A stretch of 36,164 nt of DNA from Lachnospiraceae bacterium (lineage in GTDB: Bacteria; Bacillota; Clostridia; Lachnospirales; Lachnospiraceae), in the NCBI GenBank assembly GCA_017938285.1, contig JAGBBW010000040.1, positions 1 through 36,164 of the forward strand, read 5' to 3'. The notes under the pieces were generated by a model. The model was not told the origin of the DNA, ran no database searches, and saw only the letters and a list, made by a program, of their open reading frames with translations. Shown in pieces: positions 22,218-30,719 of this stretch (the first letter of the stretch is position 1; each line of letters begins with the position of its first letter). The translations under genes were made by a program, and so were the position numbers.

Positions 22218-23451
22218 TCAGAACCGGCTGCAGACCCTCAGCGGCGATGTCCTGATACATAGTTTCCAGATTCCGGTCGTCATTGATTTCAAACTGCTCA
22301 TCTCCCTGCATACCGTCTGACTCCTTTCCGGTATATTTACTCTCATGGTCACCGATTCCGGTGGATACTCCGGCAGATACCTTGGTTGCCGCAATTTTTA
22401 CAATACCATTCCGGAACGTTTCACTTTCTCTGGAGGATACGGTGATTCCCACAAACGGAAGAAAAATCCGGTAAGCACAGAGTATCTGGCACAACTGCTT
22501 TTCCCCAACATCCATAGGACTTATGTTGTTATTATTCACAATCGGCCGGAGTCTTGGACAGGAAAGGGAAAATTCCGCCGAAGGATATTTCCGCTGTAAA
22601 TAATACACATGAAGCGCACTTGCCAGCGCATCTTTCCGGAAATCCGAAAGTCCCAGCAGTGCCGAAAACGCCACACCACGCATGCCGCCCATCAGCGCCC
22701 GCTCCTGGGCATCAAACCGGTACGGCCATACCCGCTTGTGTCCCAGAAGATGAAGCTTCTCATAGGCTTCCACATCATAGGTTTCCTGAAACACCGTCAC
22801 ATAATCTGCACCGCATTCATGCAGATACCGGTACTCCTCCGTATTGACCGGATAAATCTCCAGCCCCACCATGCGGAAATATTTCCTTGCCAGCTTACAG
22901 GCCTCTCCAATATATGCCACATCACTCTGCGCCCGGCTTTCCCCGGTCAGAATCAGAATTTCCTCCATGCCGCTGTCCGCAATGACCTTCATTTCCTGCT
23001 CTACCTGTTCCATGGTCAGCTTCATCCGCTTAATATGGTTGTAGCAGTTAAAGCCACAATATACGCAGTAATTTTCACAGTAATTTGCTATGTACAGCGG
23101 TGTAAACAAATACACCGTATTTCCAAAATGTCTGCTGGTTTCCTGCCTTGCCCGCTGTGCCATCTGTTCCAGAAAAGGTTCTGCTGCCGGAGAAAGCAGC
23201 GCCTTAAAATCTTCCACAGAGCAGGTTTTGTGTTCCAATGCTGCTTTTACTTCCTTTGCTGTATAATTGCTGTCATCATACGTCTTCCACTGTTCCATGA
23301 CCTTTTCACAAATATCAGACGAAATCTGCTCCATCCCCGGTAAATATTCCATACAGTTTTTCCGGAAGGATGGGTCTGTTTCCAGCCGGTGTTTTTTTTC
23401 CAGAGCTTCCGGAGATAAAAATTCTGAATCTATAAAAAACTGATTTTCCAT
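22198..23451 (-). CDS. thiH: 2-iminoacetate synthase ThiH
   Basis: A 417-residue radical-SAM tyrosine lyase that cleaves tyrosine to dehydroglycine (2-iminoacetate) and p-cresol for thiazole assembly. The cluster motif is CENYCVYC (C125, C129, C132; CX3CX2C), preceded by TPLYIAN. Further family blocks are ILTGESR (~166), SALLGLSDF (~267), FSLSCPRLRP, and the C-terminal STGIGDH. Use of ThiH rather than glycine oxidase ThiO fits an anaerobe. It lies 21 bp after thiG and its stop overlaps the start of the thiE fusion by 20 bp. Confidence 0.96.
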   Translation of the reverse strand: MENQFFIDSEFLSPEALEKKHRLETDPSFRKNCMEYLPGMEQISSDICEKVMEQWKTYDDSNYTAKEVKAALEHKTCSVEDFKALLSPAAEPFLEQMAQRARQETSRHFGNTVYLFTPLYIANYCENYCVYCGFNCYNHIKRMKLTMEQVEQEMKVIADSGMEEILILTGESRAQSDVAYIGEACKLARKYFRMVGLEIYPVNTEEYRYLHECGADYVTVFQETYDVEAYEKLHLLGHKRVWPYRFDAQERALMGGMRGVAFSALLGLSDFRKDALASALHVYYLQRKYPSAEFSLSCPRLRPIVNNNNISPMDVGEKQLCQILCAYRIFLPFVGITVSSRESETFRNGIVKIAATKVSAGVSTGIGDHESKYTGKESDGMQGDEQFEINDDRNLETMYQDIAAEGLQPVLNDYLYV

Positions 23452-23472
23452 GTCTGTGTACTTCTCCTCATA

Positions 23473-24246
23473 CTAATCATGTAAAAAACCTGTCAGTGGG
23501 TCCGAAGCAGACGCTCCCCTGGTCAGCACTCTTCCCAGCCCCGCCAGATAGGCTGCCCTGCCTGCTTCAATTGCCTGACGGAAGGCGGCTGCCATCAACG
23601 GAAGATTTCCTGCTGTGGCAAGTGCTGTATTTGCCATAATGGCTGCCGCCCCCATCTCCATTGCCTCGCATGCCTGGGACGGTCTTCCAATACCTGCATC
23701 CACAATAATCGGCAGGTCAATTTCATCAATCAGAATCTGGATAAACTCCTTTGTTGCCAGTCCCTTATTAGACCCAATCGGGGAAGCTAACGGCATAACC
23801 GCTGCCGCTCCGGCATTCACTAAATCTCTTGCCACATTCAAATCCGGATACATATATGGCATAACCACAAACCCTTCCTTTGCAAGAATCTCCGTTGCCC
23901 GTATCGTCTCCGCATTATCCGGCAGCAGATATTTGGAGTCCCGCATAATTTCCACTTTGACAAAATTTCCACATCCCAGTTCTCTTGCCAGACGGGCAAT
24001 ACGCACCGCCTCTTCTGCGTTTCGTGCGCCGGAGGTATTCGGAAGTAACGTAACTCCTTCCGGTATGTAGTCCAGAATATTTTCCTGATCCTTCGTATTT
24101 GCCCGGCGCACTGCCAGCGTAATGATTTCCGCTCCGGCATCCTTTACTGCTGCTTCAATCAGACTCAGGGAATATTTCCCGGAACCTAAGATAAAACGGG
24201 AGGTAAACTCATGACCTCCGATGATTAATTTGTCCTTTTCCTGCAT
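23473..24246 (-). CDS. thiG: Thiazole synthase ThiG
   Basis: A 257-residue TIM-barrel enzyme that combines deoxyxylulose phosphate, dehydroglycine and the ThiS thiocarboxylate into the thiazole ring. Marks are [16 protein letters not shown] at the start, LAVRRAN (~45), [21 protein letters not shown] with the Schiff-base lysine (~99), [13 protein letters not shown], and [23 protein letters not shown]. The length is that of normal ThiG, without a fused ThiS. RBS AAGGAAAG precedes the ATG. It lies between thiF (32 bp) and thiH (21 bp). Confidence 0.97.
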   Translation of the reverse strand: MQEKDKLIIGGHEFTSRFILGSGKYSLSLIEAAVKDAGAEIITLAVRRANTKDQENILDYIPEGVTLLPNTSGARNAEEAVRIARLARELGCGNFVKVEIMRDSKYLLPDNAETIRATEILAKEGFVVMPYMYPDLNVARDLVNAGAAAVMPLASPIGSNKGLATKEFIQILIDEIDLPIIVDAGIGRPSQACEAMEMGAAAIMANTALATAGNLPLMAAAFRQAIEAGRAAYLAGLGRVLTRGASASDPLTGFLHD

Positions 24247-24278
24247 AATTACTTTCCTTTCTTTTTCAGATTAAAGTG

Positions 24279-24944
24279 CTATTCTTCCAGTTTCTTCTCT
24301 CCTGCCAGAATCCGGAGTACTGCATGGGCCTGATGTGCCGCACAAAGCATTACCCTGGAAGCAACCAGTCCCATACCATCTGCCACATCACTGACTCCAT
24401 CCCCACACAGGCAGAATTTTTCTGTCACCTGCCTTGTTCGGATGGTATTGGCCGGTCCCAGTCCTGCCATGCCCGATGCCGCCACCAGATATTTTTCCGG
24501 AAACAATTCCAGCACAGCATTTACAAGCATTGCTTTTTCTTCTGCAGCATCAAATGCCTCACAGATAATATCTGCCTCCCGCAGCAGTTCTCTGCAATTT
24601 TTTTCTGTAACTTTCCCTGTGTAATACTTCACTTCCGTATAAGGCGAAATCTCCTTCAGATTTTCTGCCAGCGCTTCCGTCTTGTAACATCCTACCTGGA
24701 AAGCCTTATACTGCTGACGATGTAAATTGGAAATATCCACCTTATCAAAATCCAGCAGAATCAGCCGCCCAACTCCTGCTCTTGCCAGAGCAATGGCAAT
24801 ATTGGAACCAAGACCTCCAAGTCCACAGACTGCCACCACTGCTTTTTCCAATTTCTTCAGTAACTCCTCCCCCTGACGCTCCGCCAGCGTGCGTCTCCAT
24901 TCCTCTTTCGTTGGAATACCCTGTGTCTTTACGGGGCTGTTCAT
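24279..24944 (-). CDS. thiF: ThiS adenylyltransferase ThiF
   Basis: A 221-residue E1-like enzyme that adenylates the C-terminal glycine of ThiS. The nucleotide-binding loop is VCGLGGLGSNIAIALARAGVG, followed by LLDFDKVDISNLHRQ with the conserved Asp, Asn and Arg-type positions. It belongs to the shorter clostridial ThiF type and lacks the CXXC zinc pairs of the E. coli enzyme. I chose ATG 24944, one base after the thiS stop, because GGAGGTGGCTGAT places an RBS inside the end of thiS; the longer reading from 24971 would overlap thiS by 26 bp. Confidence 0.93.
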   Translation of the reverse strand: MNSPVKTQGIPTKEEWRRTLAERQGEELLKKLEKAVVAVCGLGGLGSNIAIALARAGVGRLILLDFDKVDISNLHRQQYKAFQVGCYKTEALAENLKEISPYTEVKYYTGKVTEKNCRELLREADIICEAFDAAEEKAMLVNAVLELFPEKYLVAASGMAGLGPANTIRTRQVTEKFCLCGDGVSDVADGMGLVASRVMLCAAHQAHAVLRILAGEKKLEE

Positions 24945-24945
24945 A

Positions 24946-25140
24946 TCAGCCACCTCCCACAAAGCTGACAACTTCCACGGTATCTTCCTCCCGCAGCACT
25001 GTACTGTCGTACTGCGCCTTTGGAATTATTTCTCCATTCCTCTCCACGGCAATCCGCTTTGGGTCATAACTGGTGGAAACCAGATATTCCGTCAGTGTTT
25101 TCCCGGCGGCATCCACTAAAGTTCCATTGATTTTTACCAT
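24946..25140 (-). CDS. thiS: Sulfur carrier protein ThiS
   Basis: A 64-residue ubiquitin-like protein ending in Gly-Gly-Gly (VSFVGGG), the tail that ThiF adenylates and that then carries the thiocarboxylate sulfur to ThiG. The core IAVERNGEIIPKAQYDSTVLREEDTVEVV matches the family. The start at 25140 is set by GGGAGG 7 nt upstream; the open frame extends nine codons further without RBS. It is the first gene of the thi operon, 92 bp after the riboswitch terminator. Confidence 0.95.
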   Translation of the reverse strand: MVKINGTLVDAAGKTLTEYLVSTSYDPKRIAVERNGEIIPKAQYDSTVLREEDTVEVVSFVGGG

Positions 25141-25232
25141 TGCAATCCTCCCTGGGTTAAAATTCATTAAACAGTTATCACCTTCGCTGCCTCCGCAATT
25201 ACACTTTTAATCTGACACACTTTCCGTGCATC

Positions 25233-25264
25233 AAAAAAAGGAAGCCACCTGACCGGTAACTTCC
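25233..25264 (-). terminator. Expression-platform terminator of the TPP riboswitch
   Basis: Minus strand GGAAGTTACC / GGTGGCTTCC (10 bp with G-U pairs) around a GGTCA loop, followed by seven T's. It lies between the aptamer and thiS, so TPP is expected to stop transcription before the operon. Confidence 0.85.
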
Positions 25265-25299
25265 TGGAACTATACACGAATACTCGCTGCTCGCGCTCT

Positions 25300-25397
25300 C
25301 AGACTTCCCTACGTTGGCATTATCCAAATCAGGTTTATGGGTCGAAGGTCTACCTTCCTCTCAGCCTGTCCGGACATATCCTCAAGCTCCCCGCTGT
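25300..25397 (-). promoter_or_regulatory. TPP riboswitch (THI element)
   Basis: Minus strand contains the conserved THI-box blocks in order: GGGGAGCTTGAGG (P1/P2 side), GGCTGAGAGG (pyrimidine-sensor loop), GACCC, ACCTGATTTGGATAATGCC and GTAGGGAAG closing P1. It is followed by a terminator and then the thi operon, so it senses thiamine pyrophosphate and shuts the operon off. Confidence 0.96.
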
Positions 25398-25411
25398 TTA
25401 ATTGTATCTTT

Positions 25412-25440
25412 ATTGTAGACGGTTTCTTAAAAAAATACAA
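25412..25440 (-). promoter_or_regulatory. Promoter of the thi operon
   Basis: Minus strand TTGTAT (25435-25440), 17-bp spacer, TACAAT (25412-25417); transcription would start ~8 nt before the riboswitch aptamer. Confidence 0.7.
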
Positions 25441-25510
25441 GACCTATTTTCAGATTATTTTTGCTGTGAACAGCAACACGTAAACAATACCTCTGCCTCC
25501 ATCATAAATC

Positions 25511-25879
25511 CTATCCTGTTTTCACCGCCACCTGAAACTCATCCTCATACACAATCTCTCCCACAAAATTTGTATACACCACATCATACGGATGACAATA
25601 CTTTTCCAGCAGCCACATAGCCGGTTCTATCTGCCGCAGCATCTCTTTTGTGGACTCCGTTTTGAAATAAGTAATTACTGCCTGGTCCCCGGTCTGGCAT
25701 ACCGGCGGATTTGGCAGATTCTCTTCAAACCACGCATTGATTTTCTTAAACAATTCCGCATCCTGTTCTTCCATCACTCCATCGTAAATCATCCGCCAGC
25801 ACATGGCAAAAATTCCTTTCGGATACTTCGTCACATAGGACAATTCCCTGCCCTGAATACGCATATACTTGAATTCCAT
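25511..25879 (-). CDS. Hypothetical protein, 122 residues
   Basis: A cytosolic protein with no signal peptide or membrane segment, rich in aromatic residues (MEFKYMRIQGRELSY, FAMCWRMIYDG, AMWLLEKYCHPYDVVYTNFVGEI). It gives the impression of a small alpha/beta fold. I know proteins of this look only as hypotheticals of gut Firmicutes. RBS AAAGGAG lies before the ATG. It starts 36 bp after the NUDIX gene on the same strand, so the two are probably one transcript. Gene reality is supported by the RBS and the operon spacing. Confidence 0.6.
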   Translation of the reverse strand: MEFKYMRIQGRELSYVTKYPKGIFAMCWRMIYDGVMEEQDAELFKKINAWFEENLPNPPVCQTGDQAVITYFKTESTKEMLRQIEPAMWLLEKYCHPYDVVYTNFVGEIVYEDEFQVAVKTG

Positions 25880-25915
25880 GCTATCACACTCCTTTCTCGT
25901 TCCTTCTTGTTTTTG

Positions 25916-26395
25916 TTACCAGTACTCCAATAACTTCTCATCAATCGCTGCAACGCACTCTCCCTGCACCTGACTGTAAAACGCCAGCTTCTCTATTTCT
26001 TCTCTGTCTTCCCTGTACTGCTCGATGATTTTCAGCATATCCTCTGGCAGGGTCACTCCATACAGCCCGCCATACTCCTCATGCCACTCCGGATGGAAAT
26101 ATCCCGGTGCCATCTTATCGTGCATAAGCCCCAGCCAGGTATATTCCACATCCTGTAAGCCCAGTTCTTCCCATCCTTCCCGGATAATGCACTCCCGTAA
26201 CGTTTCTCCCTCCTCCATGCAGCCGCCAAAAATTTCCCAGTCCTGCCGATACCGGTTCCAGCCCATCAGATATTCCTCACCAAGTTTCACCACCAGCAAC
26301 GCATGATTCACCGGAGCATATTTCTGCTGCGCTTCTTCCTCACTTACCCTGATTACTTCCAGTAACTCATTTCCTCTGCTGTCCTTTACTATCAT
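25916..26395 (-). CDS. NUDIX hydrolase
   Basis: A 159-residue cytosolic hydrolase with a complete NUDIX box GGCMEEGETLRECIIREGWEELGL (G-x5-E-x7-REUxEExGU). It acts on a nucleoside diphosphate linked to another group; the substrate is unknown. The start is ATG 26395, with AGGAGGTG 4 nt upstream. The open frame extends 61 codons further but those residues come from the hairpin region upstream and are not protein-like. The gene lies downstream of the hairpin chain at 26450-26631 and upstream of the 122-residue hypothetical. Confidence 0.88.
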   Translation of the reverse strand: MIVKDSRGNELLEVIRVSEEEAQQKYAPVNHALLVVKLGEEYLMGWNRYRQDWEIFGGCMEEGETLRECIIREGWEELGLQDVEYTWLGLMHDKMAPGYFHPEWHEEYGGLYGVTLPEDMLKIIEQYREDREEIEKLAFYSQVQGECVAAIDEKLLEYW

Positions 26396-26449
26396 GTGAC
26401 ACCTCCTGAAAATTTTTTCATTGTATAACTCCTGAAAAAGTGACAAAGG

Positions 26450-26631
26450 GTTCTGCTTGCAGAACTCTCGCGCCGAGCGCGGTCGCTTGCGACAAACTTC
26501 ATCTTCGCGCGAGTGCAAGCGAAATTCAAAATTTCGCTTTATCTTCGCGGAGCGTTTTTTTGATATAGGAAAGAGCACTTTCCTATATCAAAAAAAACGC
26601 TTGTTAAGGAAACCATTTTCCCTAACAAGCG
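26450..26631. repeat. Run of six adjacent hairpins
   Basis: Six consecutive inverted repeats fill this stretch: GTTCTGC-TT-GCAGAAC (26450-26465), CGCGC-CGA-GCGCG (26469-26481), GTCGC-TT-GCGAC (26482-26493), AAGCGAAATT-CAA-AATTTCGCTT (26517-26539), a ~21-bp AGCG-T7-GATATAGGAAA stem (26551-26602) and CGCTTGTTA..TAACAAGCG (26598-26631). ATCTTCGCG occurs twice (26501, 26541) flanking the fourth. On the minus strand the rightmost hairpin plus T8 is a good terminator for the glycosidase gene. The others look like an extragenic palindromic element. Confidence 0.75.
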
Positions 26632-26679
26632 TGGATCAGACTCTTCGCCTAATATCATATTCAGCATAACACAGCCCCG

Positions 26680-27645
26680 TTATTTTGTCAAATACCACTT
26701 TTTAATAACGTCCTCTGCTTTCTTCAAATGAATATTAAATCCATTTTCCTTTTCTGCCTCTTCTTTTGTATCGTAAATAAACGTACTCCAATCCCACCAG
26801 AACACACCACCAAACCAATCTTGGTCTGCAAACACACTCAGACAGGAATCATAGAAGTTTGCCTGCTCGTCCTCATCATGCGGCAGTTCTTTGTGCTGGA
26901 AATCCCAAGGCATGGCAGCACAGCCATTGGCACTGCGGCAGCCGATTTCAATAAAGACAATCTTTTTCTGCCACTTTTCATAAATCCGGTGCATGTCTTC
27001 CCGAATGCGAAGCCATTCTTTCTGCATCATTTCAAAGGTAGCACCGCCTTCCTTTGCCACCGGAAAATAAGCGCTGGTGCCTACATAGTCCACTGCGTCA
27101 AACCACTTTACATCATCCTCATGTCCGTGGTTCGTGTTGTAAATCAATTCTCCGGAATAAATCTGGCGGATTTCTGCAATCAGCTTTCTCCAGTGTGCTT
27201 CCTTGCGCTCGGTTCCACACATTTCACAGCCGATACAGAGCATTTCACAGCCGGTTTCCTCTGCCAGCTCCGCATAATACTTCATATAATCGCCATAGCT
27301 CTTAAACCACTTATCCCAGTAAATATCATCCCCGGCGAAATCAGAATCTGCAAAGTTAATATAAGCACGCCATACTCCATCCCTGCAGTTTACCATCGGC
27401 TTTAAACAGACTTTCACATTATTTTTGTGAGCCAGCTCCACAGCCGCCATAATATCCCTGTCCGAACAGCTGCGGCCAAAGTCAAACTCAATGGAAGTGC
27501 TGTGGGCAGTTTCCTGGTAACAGGCCACAGCCAGACACATCCAGTTTACTCCGGTCTGATAAAGCAGCATCTGGGACTTTATACCAGCCTCAGAACGATA
27601 TTCTCCACGGTTTGCACAATATCCATACGTAAATCCCTTAATATC
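26680..27645 (-). CDS. GH113-like glycoside hydrolase (TIM barrel)
   Basis: A 321-residue cytosolic protein that resembles glycoside hydrolase family 113, whose known members are beta-1,4-mannanases/mannosidases. Features are the N-terminal GFTYGYCANRGEY, the ANN-type barrel strand VKVCLKPMVNCRDG, the candidate acid/base region LCIGCEMCGTE, AVDYVGTSAYFPV, and the candidate nucleophile in VFIEIGCRS, followed by WDWSTFIYD. There is no signal peptide, so it would act on imported oligosaccharides. I chose the start at ATG 27645, with AAAGGAG 7 nt upstream. It is flanked by terminators on both sides and so is monocistronic. Substrate specificity is inferred. Confidence 0.75.
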   Translation of the reverse strand, partial: DIKGFTYGYCANRGEYRSEAGIKSQMLLYQTGVNWMCLAVACYQETAHSTSIEFDFGRSCSDRDIMAAVELAHKNNVKVCLKPMVNCRDGVWRAYINFADSDFAGDDIYWDKWFKSYGDYMKYYAELAEETGCEMLCIGCEMCGTERKEAHWRKLIAEIRQIYSGELIYNTNHGHEDDVKWFDAVDYVGTSAYFPVAKEGGATFEMMQKEWLRIREDMHRIYEKWQKKIVFIEIGCRSANGCAAMPWDFQHKELPHDEDEQANFYDSCLSVFADQDWFGGVFWWDWSTFIYDTKEEAEKENGFNIHLKKAEDVIKKWYLTK

Positions 27646-27761
27646 CATACACACACTCCTTTGTACCATACTATTTTCTATTATACTAAATGAGCGAATA
27701 TCTTTCAACTGCTCCTTGTCAAAATTTTAAAAATGTTCACTTACCTGGGTATAATTTATAA

Positions 27762-27791
27762 AGGCAGCTGCCCCTTCCCGGACAACTGCCT
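27762..27791 (-). terminator. Terminator after the BceB-like permease gene
   Basis: Minus strand AGGCAGTTGTCC pairs over 12 bp with the segment ending CAGCTGCCT, followed by TTTATAAATTAT. It lies just past the permease stop. Confidence 0.7.
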
Positions 27792-27800
27792 CTCTTATTC

Positions 27801-29834
27801 CTACTTTTCTCCCGATCCACTTACAATCGTGTAATAAGCCCCCGCCGTCAGTTTATATACTATGGCATAAAATACACCAAACACAAGGAAACATCCCACG
27901 GTCACCAGTATCATTAATCCAAGATTTCTCATAAAGAACAGCTGTAACAGCCGGAATACAATTGGAAATGCAAATGCAAGATGTATTCCCGCAAATACCA
28001 GCGGCAAAAAGAATACCGTCAAAATCTGCGAATTGACACTGCGTTTAATTTCTCTTTTTGTCATACCCACCTTCTGCATGATTTCAAACCGTGCCTGATC
28101 TTCATAACCTTCGGAAATCTGCTTATAGTAAATAATCAGAACCGCTGCAAAAAGGAATACCACACTCAGCATGATGCCAAGGAAAAACAATCCGCCATAC
28201 ATTTCAAAAAATTCACTTCGCAGTGCGTCCTGACATTCAATACTATAGGAACCGAATACCTCTTCTTCCATTGAAAACTTTCGCAGTTCCTCCTTCAGCT
28301 CCTGCATAATATCCACATTTTCATCCGTAGATAATTCCGTCTGAAATGCATACTGCCAGTATAAAGTGCCTACCGGATATCCGCTGTCATTTACCCTGGT
28401 CAGCAGTGGTGCAGCATACTCCTCCAGATTATTTACAACAATGTATACACATGGCACAACCGATGCCAAAGCAGCCGAGTCAGTTAAAAGAAAATCATCC
28501 AGCACTTTCTTTACCATAAGCGGAAATTCCCCATCTATGGTAAACTGCTCAAATCTGCATTCCATACCATCACAGTAAATCAGACACTCTCCCTCGTTCA
28601 GTGTTTCTGCTTTTCCTTCGAATTGGTTATAATCTTCCAGGGAACAAATCAGTACTTCACAAAGTGAATCATAGATATTAATTCCAACATTTACCTGATT
28701 ATTATTGGATGTAATTAAATTTCCATTCTGCAACAGGCCACTGGTGGAAGCACTGCGGTATTCCCGTTCCCCATACTTTGTCGGAATATCCTCACCAAGT
28801 GCCCGCAGTACTGCAAAGTTTTCTTCCGTATATTCCTCCAGATCATCAAATCCAATACGCATTTCCATACTGTACGGATACCGTTCCCGTAAACTATCCT
28901 CCGCTCCGATATACAGACTGGCAGTTGAAGAAATCATAACCAGAACCATGGTGCTGAGAATACAGATGGAAGCCAGACCTGCACCATTTCGTTTCATCCG
29001 GTATACCATGGAAGAAACCGAAACAAAGTGATTTGCCTTATAATAATAGTTCTTGTTTTTCTGCAATACTCTGCAAAGCACTACCGAACCGGTGCCAAAC
29101 AACAGGTAAGTCGCAATAATTACCATAATAACGGCAATAAAGAACCAGATGAGTGCCGTCAGCGGAGCTTCAATGGAAACTGCCAGATAATAGGCAAATC
29201 CCAGCAGTACAATACCAATCAGTGCCGGAAGCCAGTTTGCCTTTGGCGGTTTCTCTCCCACTCTGCTGCTCTGCAGTAACTCCAAAGGATTCAGACATTG
29301 TACCCTGAGAATGGAATTTACCAGAAGACAAAAATAAATTCCCACATAAAGCACCGCTGTTTTAGAAAGACTTCCCACATCAATGCTTAACTGATAATCC
29401 ACACCAAGCCCCAGAATGTTTAACAGCCCCACCTCTGCCAGCTTTGAAAGTACAGCACCAATACCAAGGCCCGACAGAATCGAAGCTGCCGCAATCATTC
29501 CATTCTCCCACAGCATAATTTTCCTGATATTCCGTTTATCCATACCAAGAATGTTGTAAAGTCCAAATTCCTTGTTTCTCTGACGAACCAGAAAAGAATT
29601 CGTATAAAACAGAAAAATTAAGGAAAATACCGCAATTACCCCGCAGCCCAGGGGCAGCAGCAAGCTCAGGGTAGCTCCGCCTTTCATCCGGGAAAGCGCC
29701 GGAGAAACCGACAGAAAAGACAAAATATAATACATCATTACCATCAGGCTCCCTGTCAGAATGTACGGAATATACAACCGCTTATTTTTCCGAATGCCTT
29801 CCCAGGCCAGTTTCGAATACAGATGTGTTCTCAT
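27801..29834 (-). CDS. BceB-like ABC transporter permease (FtsX family)
   Basis: A 677-residue membrane protein with the BceB architecture: one TM helix (~20-40), three TMs within the first FtsX domain (to ~175), then TMs to ~300. A large extracytoplasmic domain follows (~residues 312-540), and a C-terminal FtsX domain has three TMs. The cytosolic box FGLYNILGMDKRNIRKIMLWE and its C-terminal counterpart FEIMQKVGMTKREIKRSV are the coupling regions. These permeases detect and remove cell-wall peptide antibiotics such as bacitracin from lipid II-cycle intermediates and signal to a partner histidine kinase. Its start overlaps the ATPase stop by 4 bp (ATGA). Confidence 0.92.
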   Translation of the reverse strand: MRTHLYSKLAWEGIRKNKRLYIPYILTGSLMVMMYYILSFLSVSPALSRMKGGATLSLLLPLGCGVIAVFSLIFLFYTNSFLVRQRNKEFGLYNILGMDKRNIRKIMLWENGMIAAASILSGLGIGAVLSKLAEVGLLNILGLGVDYQLSIDVGSLSKTAVLYVGIYFCLLVNSILRVQCLNPLELLQSSRVGEKPPKANWLPALIGIVLLGFAYYLAVSIEAPLTALIWFFIAVIMVIIATYLLFGTGSVVLCRVLQKNKNYYYKANHFVSVSSMVYRMKRNGAGLASICILSTMVLVMISSTASLYIGAEDSLRERYPYSMEMRIGFDDLEEYTEENFAVLRALGEDIPTKYGEREYRSASTSGLLQNGNLITSNNNQVNVGINIYDSLCEVLICSLEDYNQFEGKAETLNEGECLIYCDGMECRFEQFTIDGEFPLMVKKVLDDFLLTDSAALASVVPCVYIVVNNLEEYAAPLLTRVNDSGYPVGTLYWQYAFQTELSTDENVDIMQELKEELRKFSMEEEVFGSYSIECQDALRSEFFEMYGGLFFLGIMLSVVFLFAAVLIIYYKQISEGYEDQARFEIMQKVGMTKREIKRSVNSQILTVFFLPLVFAGIHLAFAFPIVFRLLQLFFMRNLGLMILVTVGCFLVFGVFYAIVYKLTAGAYYTIVSGSGEK

Positions 29835-30595
29835 CGTACATCACCGCCTGTCGCTAACATGGTCAGCGTATCAGAAATCTTCTGATACAGCTGTTCACTG
29901 GTATTATTCCCTTTGTAAATCTGGTGGAATACTTCCCCATCCTTAATAAAAAGCACCCGGCTGGCATGACTGGCTGCCTTAACCGAATGGGTTACCATTA
30001 AAATTGTCTGACCTGCCTTGTTAATCTGTCCAAACAAACGCAGCAGTTCATCCGTTGCCTTCGAATCCAGTGCTCCTGTTGGTTCGTCTGCCAGTATCAT
30101 CTTTGGTTCCGTAATAATTGCCCGTGCCACAGCCACACGCTGCTTTTGTCCGCCGGACACCTCATAAGGATATTTTTTTAACAGACCGGCAATACCAAGC
30201 TGTTCTGCAATCGGTTTTAATTTCTTTGCCATCTCTCCATAGTTCTTTCCTGCCAGCACCAACGGCAGATAAATATTGTCCTCAATGGAAAGGGTATCCA
30301 GAAGATTGAACTCCTGAAATACAAAACCCAGATTATCCCGGCGGAAAGCTGCCACCTCTGACTCTTTAATCTTTGAAAGTTCCTGACCGTCTAACAGAAC
30401 ACTTCCGCCCGTCGGCTTATCCAGTGCCGCCAGCATATTTAATAATGTTGTTTTACCGGAACCGGATTCACCCATAATGGCAACATATTCTCCCTTTTCC
30501 ACAGTAAAATTTACATTTTTTAAAACCTCTACTTTGTTTCCGCCAAAGCGGGTGGTGTAAGTCTTTTGCAGACCTTTAACCTGTAAGATACTCAT
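29831..30595 (-). CDS. BceA-like ABC transporter ATP-binding protein
   Basis: A 254-residue ATPase of the MacB/LolD/BceA group. Walker A is GESGSGKTT (~residues 40-48), the Q-loop lies in VFQEFNLLDTL, the signature is VSGGQKQRVAVARAI, Walker B is MILADEPTGALD, and the H-loop is MVTHS. It pairs with the permease immediately downstream (4-bp overlap). I chose ATG 30595, with GGAGGATTT upstream, over an in-frame codon five residues earlier. It lies 124 bp after the histidine kinase gene, and the gap holds a palindrome likely bound by the cognate response regulator. Confidence 0.95.
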   Translation of the reverse strand: MSILQVKGLQKTYTTRFGGNKVEVLKNVNFTVEKGEYVAIMGESGSGKTTLLNMLAALDKPTGGSVLLDGQELSKIKESEVAAFRRDNLGFVFQEFNLLDTLSIEDNIYLPLVLAGKNYGEMAKKLKPIAEQLGIAGLLKKYPYEVSGGQKQRVAVARAIITEPKMILADEPTGALDSKATDELLRLFGQINKAGQTILMVTHSVKAASHASRVLFIKDGEVFHQIYKGNNTSEQLYQKISDTLTMLATGGDVR

Positions 30596-30700
30596 TTGAA
30601 ATCCTCCCAAACTGTTATTCTAAGTTTTTTAAGTTCCTTCTTAGGATAACAAAACAGGAAATGTTTCACCATTGCTTTGGCTTACATTTCCTTTCTTATT

Positions 30701-30718
30701 TCTTACGGTTTTGTAAGA
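30701..30718. promoter_or_regulatory. Inverted repeat, candidate BceR-type operator
   Basis: TCTTAC-6 bp-GTAAGA lies just after the kinase stop and ~105 bp before the ATPase gene. BceR-like regulators bind such repeats upstream of bceAB. A second inverted repeat (GGAAATGT ... ACATTTCC) follows at ~30657-30692. No confident -35/-10 pair was found. Confidence 0.4.
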
Positions 30719-30719
30719 T

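Noticed and set aside
22609-23343. 244-codon plus-strand ORF opposite thiH
   Set aside because: Antisense shadow; thiH has the radical-SAM motif and operon context.
26396-26578. N-terminal extension of the NUDIX protein by 61 residues
   Set aside because: The extension is encoded by the hairpin chain and is very basic; AGGAGGTG four bases before ATG 26395 sets the real start.
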